Shown here: positions 11,880 through 23,651 of the stretch, one piece after another
Numbering within the stretch: the first letter of the stretch is position 1
How the letters are laid out: every line of letters begins with the position of its first letter
Assembly: GCF_035594125.1 (NCBI RefSeq)
Contig: NC_087155.1
Coordinates: 2,057,431-2,121,430, forward strand
Reading direction: 5' to 3'
Source of the DNA: Scylla paramamosain
Taxonomy: Eukaryota; Arthropoda; Malacostraca; Decapoda; Portunidae
DNA: 64,000 nucleotides
Notes under the pieces: model-generated
Seen by the model: only the letters and a program-made list of their open reading frames with translations
What the model was told of the DNA's origin: nothing
Databases searched by the model: none
Position numbers and translations under genes: made by a program

Positions 11880-11939
11880 TCTCCATCTCCTCCTCCTCCT
11901 TCTCCCGTATTTGCAGATCCATGTTCCCCTCGACTCCTG
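11880..11939. repeat. Dispersed 55-60 bp repeat, copy 1
   Basis: CTCCATCTCC... then TTCTCCCGT and GCAGATCCATGTTCCCCTCG appear here and again at 12590-12644. It has the look of a pyrimidine tract followed by CAG, but I cannot connect it to any exon. Confidence 0.75.
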
Positions 11940-12145
11940 GTCAATTAGACAGGTGTCAGTTAATTAATCCCTGGACAAACTTAATTACCATACGTGAAGG
12001 CCAGGGAAAAGTGTACCATAAGGAGGAGGAGGAGGAGGAGGAGAGGAAGAAGAAGAAAAGAAGACGGAATCGTATATAAAAGAATAGAATACCCTTTGAC
12101 GCTTCCTAGACCCAACAAGAGTTAAATAAAGTACTGTTCTATCCA
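11940..12145. other. Unassigned sequence with (GGA)n/(GAA)n
   Basis: A short GGA then AGA run lies at about 12021-12062. Nothing else recognised. Confidence 0.5.
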
Positions 12146-12224
12146 GTTTCATACAGGGACTGCCATGTGTAGGGCTGATGGTTTCTTGCAGCTTTCCCTA
12201 TTTTTTCATGTTTTTATATTCTTA
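12146..12224 (+). mobile_element. 3'-tail-only copy of LINE family 1
   Basis: TTTCATACAGGGACTGCCAT, GGCTGATGGTTTCTTGCAGC and TTTCATGTTTTTATATTCTT match the 3' UTR that follows the family 1 ORF at 63781-63860. No coding part is present, as expected for an extreme 5' truncation. Confidence 0.85.
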
Positions 12225-12589
12225 TGATTTATACAATGATTGGTAACTTCAGATAGAACCGTTATCTTTGAACTTGCAATAGTCTCTGACACTCCATAAA
12301 CCCAAAAAAGAGTCAATTCAAGAAGCCAAAAGATTCTGCGCGATCTGGCACGTGCTCGAGGAAGACAAATATGCACATTGTTCTGACAGATGGAGCTGCA
12401 ACACATTTCTTGGAGCCGTTGCAGCTAAAAAAAAAAAAGAAAGAGGAAACGATGAGCGAAGGATCAGCCAGAGAGAGCCTTTCCTCTGGCAGCAATGCTC
12501 CAGCACAGCAAAGTCCTTCACCCCAGCACGGTCGCGCCACCACGTCTCTCATATTCTGGACCATTCTGAAACACTACTATGCCGCATCT
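12225..12589. other. Unassigned sequence
   Basis: Overlapping open frames occur on both strands here, but I recognise no protein family or splice pattern. Contains a poly(A) run at about 12427. Confidence 0.45.
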
Positions 12590-12644
12590 TCTCCATCTCC
12601 TCCTCCTTCTCCCGTGTCGCAGATCCATGTTCCCCTCGACTCCT
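12590..12644. repeat. Dispersed 55-60 bp repeat, copy 2
   Basis: Second copy of the unit seen at 11880-11939, in the same orientation and 710 bp away, with one GTCGC for TTTGC difference before CAGATCC. Confidence 0.75.
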
Positions 12645-12950
12645 GCATTGCATTCAAAAGCCTATAGTTGAAATAACTCAGGTTTTTAAGGTGTTTTGAT
12701 GGCTCTAGTGGCAGGAAGACAAGATTTCATCATTACTGACAGGAGAAACACTTTGAGAGGTCAATCATCTCCTTGGAAAATAGTGGTGGTGAGAGAACAA
12801 CGTGTTTCAGAATACGCGCCCTGCCCTCACGCTTCCCGGAGAGACACTGGGGGCATTTAGAAGAGCAGTCTCAGGACGCCTCGGGAGCTTCACTATCTGA
12901 CTGTCTGTACCGTTTGAAAAAGTCACCTGGGAAGATTTTTATTCGTTTAC

Positions 12951-12953
<3 letters not shown>
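12645..12953. other. Unassigned sequence
   Basis: Mixed-composition DNA with no recognised feature. Confidence 0.5.

Positions 12954-13013
<60 letters not shown>
12954..13013. repeat. (GA)n microsatellite
   Basis: About 60 bp of GA. Confidence 0.98.
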
Positions 13014-13016
<3 letters not shown>

Positions 13017-13857
13017 CTATCAAATATATTTTATTGATTTGCAATGATTATTACTTGCCATTTTTAATAGCTATTTTTTCTTTTCTTTTTTTTTCTTTTT
13101 TTAGAGAAAGTCGCGATTCAGTCCTTTTTTTTATAAAGATATGTTTCCCTGTCACTTTTTTTGTCTATTTCCTTTTCCGTATTTTTACTCGTTCATCCAT
13201 TCTTTCCTTTGTTTTCTATATTGTTATGTACACCATCTAAACTAATTAAAAATAACATCATTATCTAATTTCCTTTTTCCTTTCTTAAATCCTCCCCTTT
13301 CTTCTCTTTTGTAACTTTAAATTATCAATCCATAAATTCACAAGATTCTCTTACTCCCTTCCTTCGTGTCTTCGTTCACTCCTTGTTTCTCTTCCCTTCA
13401 CTAGACACAGGAATTCAGAATGACATCAATTTTATTCCATCCTTCATTTCTTCTTCTATTCCCTCTGTTAATACCTTAACACTCTCTAGTTTGTTTTATG
13501 GAAACGTAAATTAAAAACGACATTATTTTCGTCCTTCTACATTCCTTTCTTGCATGTATCTTACTTTTAATTCACTTCTATTGAAAACGATCTTTTCTGG
13601 GTATAAATATAGAACCTTGCAAACTGAACATGCAATACAATTAAGAGAGCCTGTCAGGGAATTCATCCAGGAAAGAAACTTTAAAAAGACACGTATTCTT
13701 TTCCTTTCTTTTTTTATGTCCAACCAGGAGAGTCACAATATGGAGTATCTATGTGTCTCAGATTCCACAATGCTTTTAGCCTACACGTCTATGATGCATC
13801 TTAAATCCTCGGAGAAAAGTATATTGTGTCCTATTGATTAAGTCTGCCTGCTTGGAG
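13014..13857. other. AT/pyrimidine-rich unassigned sequence
   Basis: T- and C-rich to about 13560, then mixed. No coding pattern, element or tandem repeat recognised. Confidence 0.5.
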
Positions 13858-14177
13858 GGAGTGAGTGAGTGAGTGGGTGGTGAGTGAGTGAGTGGGTGGT
13901 GAGTGAGTGAGTGAGTGAGTGAGTGAGTGAGTGAGTGAGTGAGTGAGTGAGTGAGTGAGTGAGTGAGTGGGTGAGTGAGTGAGTGAGTGAGTGAGTGAGT
14001 GAGTGAGTGGGTGGGTGAGTGAGTGAGTGAGTGAGTGAGTGAGTGAGTGGGTGGGTGAGTGAGTGAGTGAGTGAGTGAGTGGGTGAGTGGGTGGGTGGGT
14101 GGATCGGTGGGTGGGTGGGTTGGTGGGTGAGTGAGTGAGTGAGTGAGTGAGTGAGTGAGTGAGTGAGTGGGTGAGTG
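13858..14177. repeat. (GAGT)n minisatellite with GGGT variants
   Basis: About 320 bp of GAGT interspersed with GGGT and GTGG blocks. The minus strand stays open as Thr-His-Ser-Leu/Pro repeats purely because of the period; it is not a gene. Confidence 0.97.
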
Positions 14178-14579
14178 GGTGCAGTTCTATAATGTTTCTC
14201 AATCAGTTTGGTTCTTTCTTGTTCAGCAAAGTTATCAAATACTAAAGAAAACTGCACGATTTCTTGGACGTTAGTTTTTGGAAATCTATTCATTTAGAGT
14301 GAAAAAAAAAATATTTGAATCACAGTTATGCAATATATTTCCTTGAAACTCATCCACTTCTGTATCTCACCAAATCCAACATTTCCCTGTAACTTCATGA
14401 GAAACCACCAGATAATTCTTTACCACATCCCTCCAAAAATTCTCTTAATCGATTTTTTTTTTCCCAAATTGTTGATAAGTATTTCTTGACGTATCACCAT
14501 CAACGTTATCCTTCTTATCATTATCATTATTCCACCTAATGCCCTTAATAGTTCCCATTACTTACTTCGAAGACTTGAG
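14178..14579. other. Unassigned sequence
   Basis: AT-rich, with A and T runs near 14310 and 14453. Nothing recognised. Confidence 0.5.
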
Positions 14580-14800
14580 AGTCTCTTCTTTACACTTCCA
14601 TTAGTCTTTCATCACCTCCCCTCCTGTTCTCATGCACACACCGCCTCCAGTATATTTCAACGAAATGATCGTCTTTCCCAGTACATAGTTGGACTGCTTG
14701 AGACTCTTCCATTTCCTTTAGTAGCAAGTGATATTTTCCCTCATGTTCGTCCTTCTGTCCTCACGCACACACCGCCTGCACTACTTCTCACCAAAGTAGT
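14580..14800. repeat. Diverged two-copy duplication, ~125 bp
   Basis: CACGCACACACCGCCT-like words occur at about 14634 and 14759, each preceded by TTCC(A/T)TTAGT and a CTCATGTTC-like word and followed by a CGAAATGATCGT/CAAAGTAGTCGT word. The copies are old. Confidence 0.6.
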
Positions 14801-15019
14801 CGTGTTAAAAAAAACTAAAAAAAAACAGCGAATGTTGGGAAACTTTCGCATCTGTAGAGTACTCCCATTTGCCAATGAAGGCTCGAAACAGTTGACATAT
14901 TAGAAAAAGGCAAACAACACGTGTAGTCGCGATGTCTTTTATATGTCGCTATATGGAAAAAAAAAAAACTTGCGTCGCTGTCACAATGTTCAGGCTTAAA
15001 TGTCGATTAAGTTTGCAAA

Positions 15020-15650
15020 TAATAAGAGCTGTGCTTCGCTTCAAGAAATCTCTCGTGCTATCGCCCACGTCTATATTTCTACGGAACAATAAAGAACCCA
15101 AGTATTACATCTCTACTCTTTCGTCTACTGAGATAACATAAAAAAAAAGTTTTCTCGTGAGTGATAAGCAGATGCATCGTTTTTAAAGTTCCTAATTAAA
15201 CAAGTAGCGTATCTCTGTTATCTTCTCTCCGCTAAGAAACCTAAGAAATAATAAAGAACCCAAAAACTATCTCCCTTTAGTTCTCCCTCTCTCAAGATAA
15301 CACCCAAGAAATCCAGTCTTCTCGAAGTGATGAGCAGATGTGTTACTTTTATGATCCCTACACTTCTAATGCAAAGGACTCTGATGAACTATATCATCTT
15401 TTACTCTTCCCTCCTTAGGAAACACTTAAGAAATTCATACTTCCTTGCGAGTGACAAGTAGATGCATCGCCTCATACGTTACATATTACTAATACAAGGG
15501 AGTCTGTCTCATCTCTCCTTACACCCTTCCCTTCACTAATAAAGCAAATAATGAGCACCTTAACTATTACATATCCCTTTACTACCTCTCCATCCTTTAG
15601 AAACACAAGAATCCTAAGCATCCTCGCAGCTCATGACCATTTCTGATACA
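15020..15650. repeat. Decayed satellite-like tandem repeat, ~125-160 bp
   Basis: GTGA(T/C)AAGCAGATGCATCG-like words recur near 15157, 15318 and 15442. Between them recur AATAAAGAACCC, a CTCTCC block, GATAACA and AAGAAAT. Three to four diverged units with no coding frame. Confidence 0.65.
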
Positions 15651-15844
15651 ATGGAGTCTACATGAACCATATGTGTGTGTACTCTACCATTCCCGAAGAA
15701 ACACGTCAGCAAATCCCGTGACAGCTGTGTGGGGATCAAGGCGCGTCTCAAAACAGTCGTCTTGTAGAATTTCCTGGACATGAATAAGACAAGACTTCTG
15801 CATGAGGCGGTCACGTGACAAGGTGGCGGCGTATAAAGGAAATG

Positions 15845-15876
15845 AGGAGGAGGAGGAGGAGGAGGAGGAGGAGAAG
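15845..15876. repeat. (GGA)n short array
   Basis: About 30 bp of GGA. The 170 bp after it are purine-rich with no gene. Confidence 0.9.
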
Positions 15877-16050
15877 GTTTGTTTCCAAGAGGCTATTTGT
15901 GGTCTTCTGCCGTATCTTTTATAGACACAAGACAGCTAAGGCAGGAGGAGGAGAACGACGACGATAATAATATAAGAGAGACAAAGAAGAGGAAGAAGAA
16001 GAGAAGATGAAGGAGACGAACAGGAGACAGCGAACAGTAGGAGGACGATG

Positions 16051-16497
<447 letters not shown>

Positions 16498-16575
<78 letters not shown>
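16498..16575. repeat. (AC)n microsatellite
   Basis: About 78 bp of AC preceded by GCACGCACGTACGC. Confidence 0.98.
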
Positions 16576-16576
<1 letters not shown>

Positions 16577-16843
16577 AGTCACTACAAGGAAGCAATAAAA
16601 CCATACCAATATCAAGTAATACATATTTTAGAATAGCAACTTTTTTTTTTTCTGCAAAGCATGACGGAATCTTTCCATTTTCTGAGTGGACAAAAAAGCA
16701 AATAAAAAATTTTCATTTACATACATACTTAAAAAAAATAAAAAAGGTGACGAATGGTAAAGTAATAAAATTAAAGGAAGAGGAGGAGGAGGAGAAAGAT
16801 GAAAAATAGAGAAAACTACAAATATCACTTGATGCAAAAGAAC

Positions 16844-16845
<2 letters not shown>

Positions 16846-16903
<58 letters not shown>
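16846..16903. repeat. (GA)n microsatellite
   Basis: About 58 bp of GA; with the CT array 69 bp downstream it forms an inverted pair. Confidence 0.98.
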
Positions 16904-16906
<3 letters not shown>

Positions 16907-16969
16907 ACAAAAGTAGATATAATTCTTCAACATTTATTTATCTTACAGGTTGAGAAATAGCCTACCCCT

Positions 16970-16971
<2 letters not shown>

Positions 16972-17052
<81 letters not shown>
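16972..17052. repeat. (CT)n microsatellite
   Basis: About 81 bp of CT. Confidence 0.98.
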
Positions 17053-17055
<3 letters not shown>

Positions 17056-17211
17056 CATTTCATTCACTTGGCTGACGTCAGGCAATAGTTTTCTCATTAA
17101 AATTTCAAAATGTTCCTTTCTTCTTCTCTAGCACATTTTATGAGATGAATTAAGTTTTACATTTTGTATTTTCATCCAAGAAACTGGAAACGAGCACTGC
17201 TTATACATTAA

Positions 17212-17853
<642 letters not shown>

Positions 17854-17894
17854 CTACATCTGTGAGTCAGTAGATTACTGACTCACAGATGTAG
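17854..17894. repeat. Perfect 19 bp inverted repeat (hairpin)
   Basis: CTACATCTGTGAGTCAGTA, loop GAT, then its exact reverse complement TACTGACTCACAGATGTAG. It is not made of simple repeat. Function unknown. Confidence 0.93.
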
Positions 17895-18059
17895 ATGTAG
17901 ATGTTAAGAGAGAGTCGCTTGAGGTGTGCTTTACACTCACAAACTGACCTTTATATTTGAAAAAAAAAAACAGCTTAAGCCCGTCAGTGAGGGGTGCAAT
18001 AGTGTTATTCCCTTCTCGTAGTTATTCCTCTTCAGAAAACAATGATTCGTGTGTTAACA

Positions 18060-18780
18060 TCAGGGGCTTCCTTCACTGATAAACTTGGGGAATTCCCTCT
18101 ATGATATCGTACTTGCATATCACTGAGTTTATGTCTATTCTTATTCTGTCCACCTTACTAATGCAAGAGTTATACAATGCATTCACTCTTTCACTGGCAC
18201 ACTCAGATCTCTTTGGCATCTTATTTCCACGTCCCTACGGCTTTGTATTTATTCTTATTCCGTCCATCTTACTAATGCAAGAGTTAAACAATGCATTCAC
18301 TCTATCACTGACACACGTCCCTACGGCTTTGTATTTATTCTTATTCTGTCCATCTTAGTAATGCAAGAGTTAAGCAGTATTTTGACTCTCACATCTTTCA
18401 CTAGCAAACTCAGGAATTCTGTTTGATGCTGTATTCCCACAGCCCTATGGTTTTCTGCTTATTTCTACCTACATTCTGTGCACCTTACTAGCGCAAGAAT
18501 TCACCGGTATATTCACTCTCACCATTCACTGGAAAACTTAAGAATTCTCTGTCTGATGTTGAATTTCCATCTCTCAACGATTTTCATCTTTTTATCTTGA
18601 TCCTATAATGTCCGCTTTATTAATGCAAGAGATATCGTGTTTTCACATACCTAATAACTTTCATTTTATTCTTATCAATTGACTGTTCAACTCACTAAGG
18701 CAAGAATTTAAAAAAATGCATCCACTATTCCACCTCTTTCAGCGGCAAACCCTGGAACTCTTTTCAGGATTATAATTTTC
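18060..18780 (+). repeat. Tandem array of a diverged LINE C-terminal segment
   Basis: Words equivalent to TTATTCTGTCCACCTTACTA ATGCAAGAGTTAA recur near 18152, 18264, 18351, 18481, 18611 and 18691. Between them lie TTCACTGGCAAACT, GGAATTC and TGATGCTGTATTCCCAC-type words. The same order occurs once in the C-terminal coding region of LINE family 2 (TTCTGTCCACCTCTC then AATGCAAGAGTTAAC then TTTCTCTGGTAAACTCTGG, see 57620-57690). The array is therefore best read as 5-6 diverged tandem copies of an 80-130 bp LINE-derived unit. No frame is conserved across it. Confidence 0.75.
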
Positions 18781-18804
18781 TTCAACACCACCTTTAGCTA
18801 TATT

Positions 18805-18806
<2 letters not shown>

Positions 18807-18894
<88 letters not shown>
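18807..18894. repeat. (CT)n microsatellite
   Basis: About 88 bp of CT ending in a short CACACA run. Confidence 0.98.
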
Positions 18895-18896
<2 letters not shown>

Positions 18897-18903
<7 letters not shown>

Positions 18904-19010
18904 AGAACAAAAGGCAAGCTGCAACAAGCCATCAAGTGTACACGCATCAGTCCCTGTATGAAGCACACCTACCTTTTTCCACCTATCATCCCCACCCATA
19001 AATGTGCCTA
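18897..19010 (-). mobile_element. 3' end copy of LINE family 1
   Basis: Read on the minus strand it contains FMGGDDRWK (compare FMDWDNRWK at the ORF end of the 63 kb copy), then CTTCATACAGGGACTG, GATGGCTTGTTGCAGC and TTTTGTTCTTGTG. Only the last few codons and the 3' UTR are present. Confidence 0.85.
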
Positions 19011-19354
19011 TTTTTTTTTTTTTTTTAAGCTCTCTCATGACTCAGCATTAACAGCTCAAGTACCTATCTTATTCCTCCTGTGAAGGACTTCATGATTGCA
19101 GTGGTAGTTTAACAAGCACTGTACTCACTTGCTTCATCAACTTTGTGCCGCGTGAGGACATTCGCAGTATTGAAGAAAGAAAGCGTTTAATCCTTTCTGC
19201 ACAATAAGTTTCTGAACTTCCTCACGTCCTTTTAGCCAGAATGCGTAGAACAAATCCTTTATAATTAGTCAGAATATAACAAAGATGTAGTAAATCATGG
19301 CGGATGTTTAACTCCATATAATTTATAACTCCATTATGGAAGAAAATATATCGC
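19011..19354. other. Unassigned sequence
   Basis: Mixed DNA with a short AT-rich repeat near 19300-19340. Nothing recognised. Confidence 0.5.
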
Positions 19355-19425
19355 AAATTTTAAATCTCTTAGTGGCATCCAGATCACAATGTTACTGAAA
19401 ACGCACCACAACAAGTGTCCCAGGC
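19355..19425. repeat. Outlying copy of the 142 bp satellite
   Basis: TTTTAAATCTCTTAGTGGCA, TCCAGATCACAATG and ACAAGTGTCC correspond in order to TTTAAATCCTCTTGTGTCAT, CCAGCTTGTAATG and ACACGTGTTAC of the array at 19795-20475, from which it is separated by the 72 bp minisatellite and a LINE tail. Confidence 0.65.
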
Positions 19426-19427
19426 TG

Positions 19428-19646
19428 AAACCACTCTGGAGCTGCCTGCCTGCTTCTGTCACGCCACACTCCCCATGAATGAATGTCTTTGAGAAGACAT
19501 CACCACTCTGGAGCTGCCTGCCTGCTTCTGTCACGCCACACTCCCCATCAATGAATGTCTTTGAGGAGACATAACCACTCTGGAGCTGCCTGCCTGCTTC
19601 TGTCACGCCACACTCCCCATGAATGAATGTCTTTGAGGAGATATGT
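19428..19646. repeat. 72 bp minisatellite, three copies
   Basis: CCACTCTGGAGCTGCCTGCC starts at 19431, 19503 and 19575, exactly 72 bp apart, with very few differences. The unit is 24 codons, so the minus strand stays open through all three copies (repeat core ECGVTEAGRQLQSG). No start context, splice site or homology supports a real protein. Confidence 0.95.
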
Positions 19647-19701
19647 TTCAAGACACATCATACAATTTTGGATTATATTTTTAATAATTTTCTTTAGGGA
19701 T

Positions 19702-19784
19702 TGGCACATGAATGGGCCTTTGTTTCTCCCTTTTGTTGCTCTTCACCAGAGCCCCTCTTACAGAACAAAAAAAAAAAAAAAAAT
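19702..19784 (+). mobile_element. 3'-tail-only copy of LINE family 2
   Basis: GGCACATGAATGGGCCTTTG, TTTTGTTGCTCTTCACCAGA, GCCCCTCTTACAGAAC and a 17 A tail align with the family 2 3' UTR (GGCATCTCAGTGGGCC, TTTTGTTGCCCTTGGCC, CCCTCCTACATAAAA). It carries no coding sequence. Confidence 0.75.
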
Positions 19785-19794
19785 GATCTTGAAC

Positions 19795-20475
19795 TACTTG
19801 ATTATATAAACATTTCTTATGAACACTAACATTTGTGTTCTCCAGACTGTAAGGAAACGGATGCGTTATTTGTGAAAGCGTATCAGACAACGTGTCCTTG
19901 GATACACTCAGATGATTTTTAATTCCTTGGCAATGAAACGCAAAAATTTTCCATCTTATAAACTTTAAATCCTCTTGTGTCATCCAGCTTGTAATGAAAC
20001 AGATGCGTTATCACTGCTAGCATACAAGAACACGTGTTACTGCCACACTACTTCACACAGATGATAAAAAAAAAAAAAAAAAAAAGTAAAATCCTCTATC
20101 TTATGAACTTTAAATCCTGGTGTGTCATCCAATTTATAATGAAACAGATGCGTTATCACTGCTAGCATACAAGAACACGTGTTACTGTCTCACTACTTCA
20201 CACAGATGATTAAAAAAAAAAAAAAAGTAAAATCCTCTATCTTATGAACTTTAACTCCTGGTGTGTCATCCAGTTTATAATGAAGCAGAAGCATCATTAC
20301 TGTTAACATACAAGCACACGTGTCACTACCTTCACACAGATGATAAAATAAAAACAAACATAAACATCGTAAAATCCAACATCCTACAAACTCTAAACCC
20401 TCTTATGGCATCACATTATAAATGAACCTCCACGGTGTTGCTGGAAACGTACACAAACACGTGTCCTTCACCGCC
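19795..20475. repeat. Tandem satellite, ~142 bp period, five copies
   Basis: CAGATGCGTTATCACTGCTA or its variants sit at 19858, 20000, 20145, 20286 and about 20427 (spacings 142, 145, 141, 141). Each unit also has ACTTTAAATCCT, TGTGTCATCCAG and an ACACGTGT-like word, with an internal A run of variable length in three units. The middle copies are nearly identical and the outer ones diverged, as usual for a satellite maintained by unequal exchange. Confidence 0.93.
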
Positions 20476-21059
20476 CTCTCTTTTGTACCTCGGTCGCTTC
20501 TCGCCAAGGAGGTTCAATAAAGACTCCTCTCTCAGCGCTGGTCGCCTCATGGCCAGCCAGGAATGAACACTCGCGCACCACAACTTGTGGAATCAATCTA
20601 CATATGGACTACTACTTTCCTTTTTCCTTTGCATCGTCTCAGCTTCAATACATTCCCACGTGGGCATAAAGGGAAGGTAAATAATGGTTGCAATGTTGCT
20701 GTGGATTCTGTTGCAGTTCCGTGAATTTGTCCAGCTGCATCCAGTGTGCCTTGCCGGAGCTTTTATTTATTCATTTTATTTCTTTTTTTATGTATTTTTG
20801 TTCTTCTTCTCTTCCTTCTCTTCCTAATTATATATTTTTTTTCTCCATCATGCGCTACTCTGCCATTCTGTGAGCTTCTCTTCATATGTTTTTATCTCTT
20901 CTCATATAATATTTCTGCTAATTGTTAGAGGTTTGTTTACTTTTTATATATTTTTCCTCCTCTTTCTCCTACTTATTCTTTCCTTCTTTCCACACTATCC
21001 CTTTATACTTTTAACTTCTCTTCCTACTCTTTTCTTTCTTCCTCATGTAACACTTCTGC
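20476..21059. other. Unassigned sequence, T-rich at right
   Basis: Mixed to about 20750, then T-rich. Open frames are hydrophobic low complexity and not recognisable proteins. Confidence 0.5.
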
Positions 21060-21610
21060 TAAAAACACACCACGGTCTAATTTATTCCACATAACTACCC
21101 AAAATACGTTTCTCTCTATCCCAATTAATTATCTAGCCATTGTTTCTTTCGTTCCACTTAATTCACAAGTAACTGTCCAAAATATTAAAGAGCCATGTTC
21201 TCCTTTATCCCATCTAATCAACTGACCACCCTCCTGTATCCCATCTAACTACCCACTCACTGTCTCTTCTATCCTAACTAACTACTTTCTCTTATGTTCC
21301 ATGTAACGAGGTAATGTCTCCTTTGTCTCACCTTTTTAACAGGCATTTTTTTTTTTAATTAGGTACCTAGTATTTCTCCTCTCTTCCACTTCAATGGATA
21401 ATGTCTTTTCCTATCCCAACTAATTTACTAGCTGTACTCTCCTCCACCCAGCTAGTCTCCTCTGTTCACTCTACTTAACCACACTCAATAGTTAGCCAGT
21501 CTCTTTCACCCGACTACTCGTAAACAAACAGGCCACGGTCTGCTCTCTCCCACCTAATCCAATCTTTCACCATCAAATTAACCACCTTGCCAACAATCAA
21601 GATACCGCCC
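21060..21610. repeat. Decayed minisatellite
   Basis: Degenerate words such as TTTATCCCATCTAATCAACT, TGTATCCCATCTAACTACCC and TCTATCCTAACTAACTAC recur at irregular spacing of about 35-50 bp. Very diverged and noncoding. Confidence 0.55.
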
Positions 21611-21925
21611 TCCCTATTGTTTCCAGCCCAGTAGCATTAATGACGGTAATCCCTGCCCTCTCTAGTTATCGGGTCTTTTTGTCACCATTCCCAGTTTTAT
21701 GAAGGGCGAGGCGCGTGGCGATGGGCGAAGCTTCCGACCATCAGGGATTAAATTCAAGGGGTGAGTATTGGCTAAGCTGTACCCTGGGAGACTTCATTAT
21801 CTCCACTGTGTGTTGTGTGTTGTGGGTTTTTGATGTAGTGTAGTGAAGAGAGTTGTTGTTTGTGGGGGTTTATATTACAAGTGTTACTGGGGTATTGGTG
21901 GTAGTGGTGGGTAGTGGTGGTGTGT
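21611..21925. other. Unassigned sequence
   Basis: Mixed DNA; TGTGTTGTGTG and GTGGTGG words appear from 21800. No gene seen. Confidence 0.5.
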
Positions 21926-21990
21926 GTAGTAGTAGTAGTAGTAGTATTAGTAGTAGTAGTAGTAGTAGTAGAAGTAAGTAGTAGTAATAA
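21926..21990. repeat. (AGT)n microsatellite
   Basis: About 65 bp of AGT with ATT and GAA interruptions. Confidence 0.95.
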
Positions 21991-22049
21991 CACTGATGTA
22001 TGTTTCATGTATTTTTTTTCACTGTAGAATGAATAAATTATTTTTATTG

Positions 22050-22516
<467 letters not shown>

Positions 22517-22562
<46 letters not shown>

Positions 22563-22612
22563 CTCTCTCTCTCTCTTCTCTCTCTACTCTCTCTCTCTCT
22601 CTCTCTCTCTCC
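22517..22612. repeat. Imperfect (CT)n microsatellite
   Basis: About 96 bp of CT with several extra T or C interruptions. Confidence 0.96.
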
Positions 22613-22825
22613 CTCCCCATTATTGGAATCTCCTGTACAAATAACTAGACATATATTTACGTAAGAAATATATCCCAAGAAGCGGTGTCAAATTGTAGAC
22701 CTTTCGGACAGAACACTAATATGAGAAAACTTCCCCCGTGAACAGCAGTGTTTGGAATGCTAGCGAAAGGTGACTGTAGCGATAAAAAGGTTTAATGCAA
22801 TTGTACAAATAAAGTTCTGTAGCAA

Positions 22826-23110
22826 AGAAAGGACAATATTAACTTCCTTATTCTCTACTTCCTGTGTCCATGGAAGCAATGCTTCACAGTGTTCTGAATG
22901 GAGACGTAGGTGGTGAAGGCAACACAGCTCAGGAAATGACAGCTTTATTCCTGACTAGTAATTTCGTAGGAATGACAATACTAACTACCTCTTCTCTCTT
23001 TCCTGTGTCCATGGCAGTAATTTTTAACAGTGTTCTGGATGAAGATGTGAGTGGTAAAGGCAACACAGGTCAGGAAATGACAGCTTTATTCCTGACTAGT
23101 GATTTCTTAA
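22826..23110. repeat. Two-copy tandem duplication, 142 bp period
   Basis: CCTGTGTCCATGG starts at 22861 and 23003. Both copies also share CAGTGTTCTG, GGCAACACAG and CAGGAAATGACAGCTTTATT. A frame from 22864 to 23145 stays open through both copies although 142 is not a multiple of three, so the two copies are read in different frames in part; the shared QEMTALFLTS arises because of compensating length differences. I do not call it a gene. Confidence 0.9.
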
Positions 23111-23521
23111 TGGCTTCCTCAGAGGATTACAGAAGAAGAGCATAAATAAAAGTCTTTCTTCTCATGCCTTGTTCTCTTCACCTCCTGCCTCCTGTTTGTC
23201 ACAGTGTCCTCACTAGTGTTCTCAACATCAACAATGACTGACTGTACCTATGAAAAGTTGTTGAAAGAGTAAGTTATCTAACACACGTACTGGATGTTGC
23301 TTGTGTAGGAGAAGGCGGCATGTTGGTAAGGCAAGAGATATTATGTGCACTGACTCACACACTGGGACTTGAGATTGTCATGCAAACTAAAATATCACAG
23401 TAAAAAAAAAAAAAAGGCTAAACAGAGTGGAAGAGAAGTAGGGAAAAGAACCTAAGTAAAGAACAAAAATATATAAGATAAAAAAAAAGATTAAATACTG
23501 ACGGAGAAAAGAGAGGGCAGG
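23111..23521. other. Unassigned sequence
   Basis: Mixed DNA with an A run at 23402-23415. No gene or element recognised. Confidence 0.5.
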
Positions 23522-23533
23522 GCGCGCGCGCGC

Positions 23534-23573
<40 letters not shown>

Positions 23574-23575
23574 AG

Positions 23576-23626
<51 letters not shown>

Positions 23627-23651
23627 GAGAGGAGAGGAGAGGAGAGGAGAG
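23522..23651. repeat. (GC)n-(GA)n-(GGAGA)n compound array
   Basis: GCGCGCGCGCGCG (23522-23534), then GA with GAA/GGA interruptions, then GGAGA pentamers. Confidence 0.95.

Noticed and set aside
13831..14293. Thr-His-Ser-Leu-Pro repeat proteins on the minus strand
   Set aside because: Direct translation of the GAGT/GGGT tetranucleotide array.
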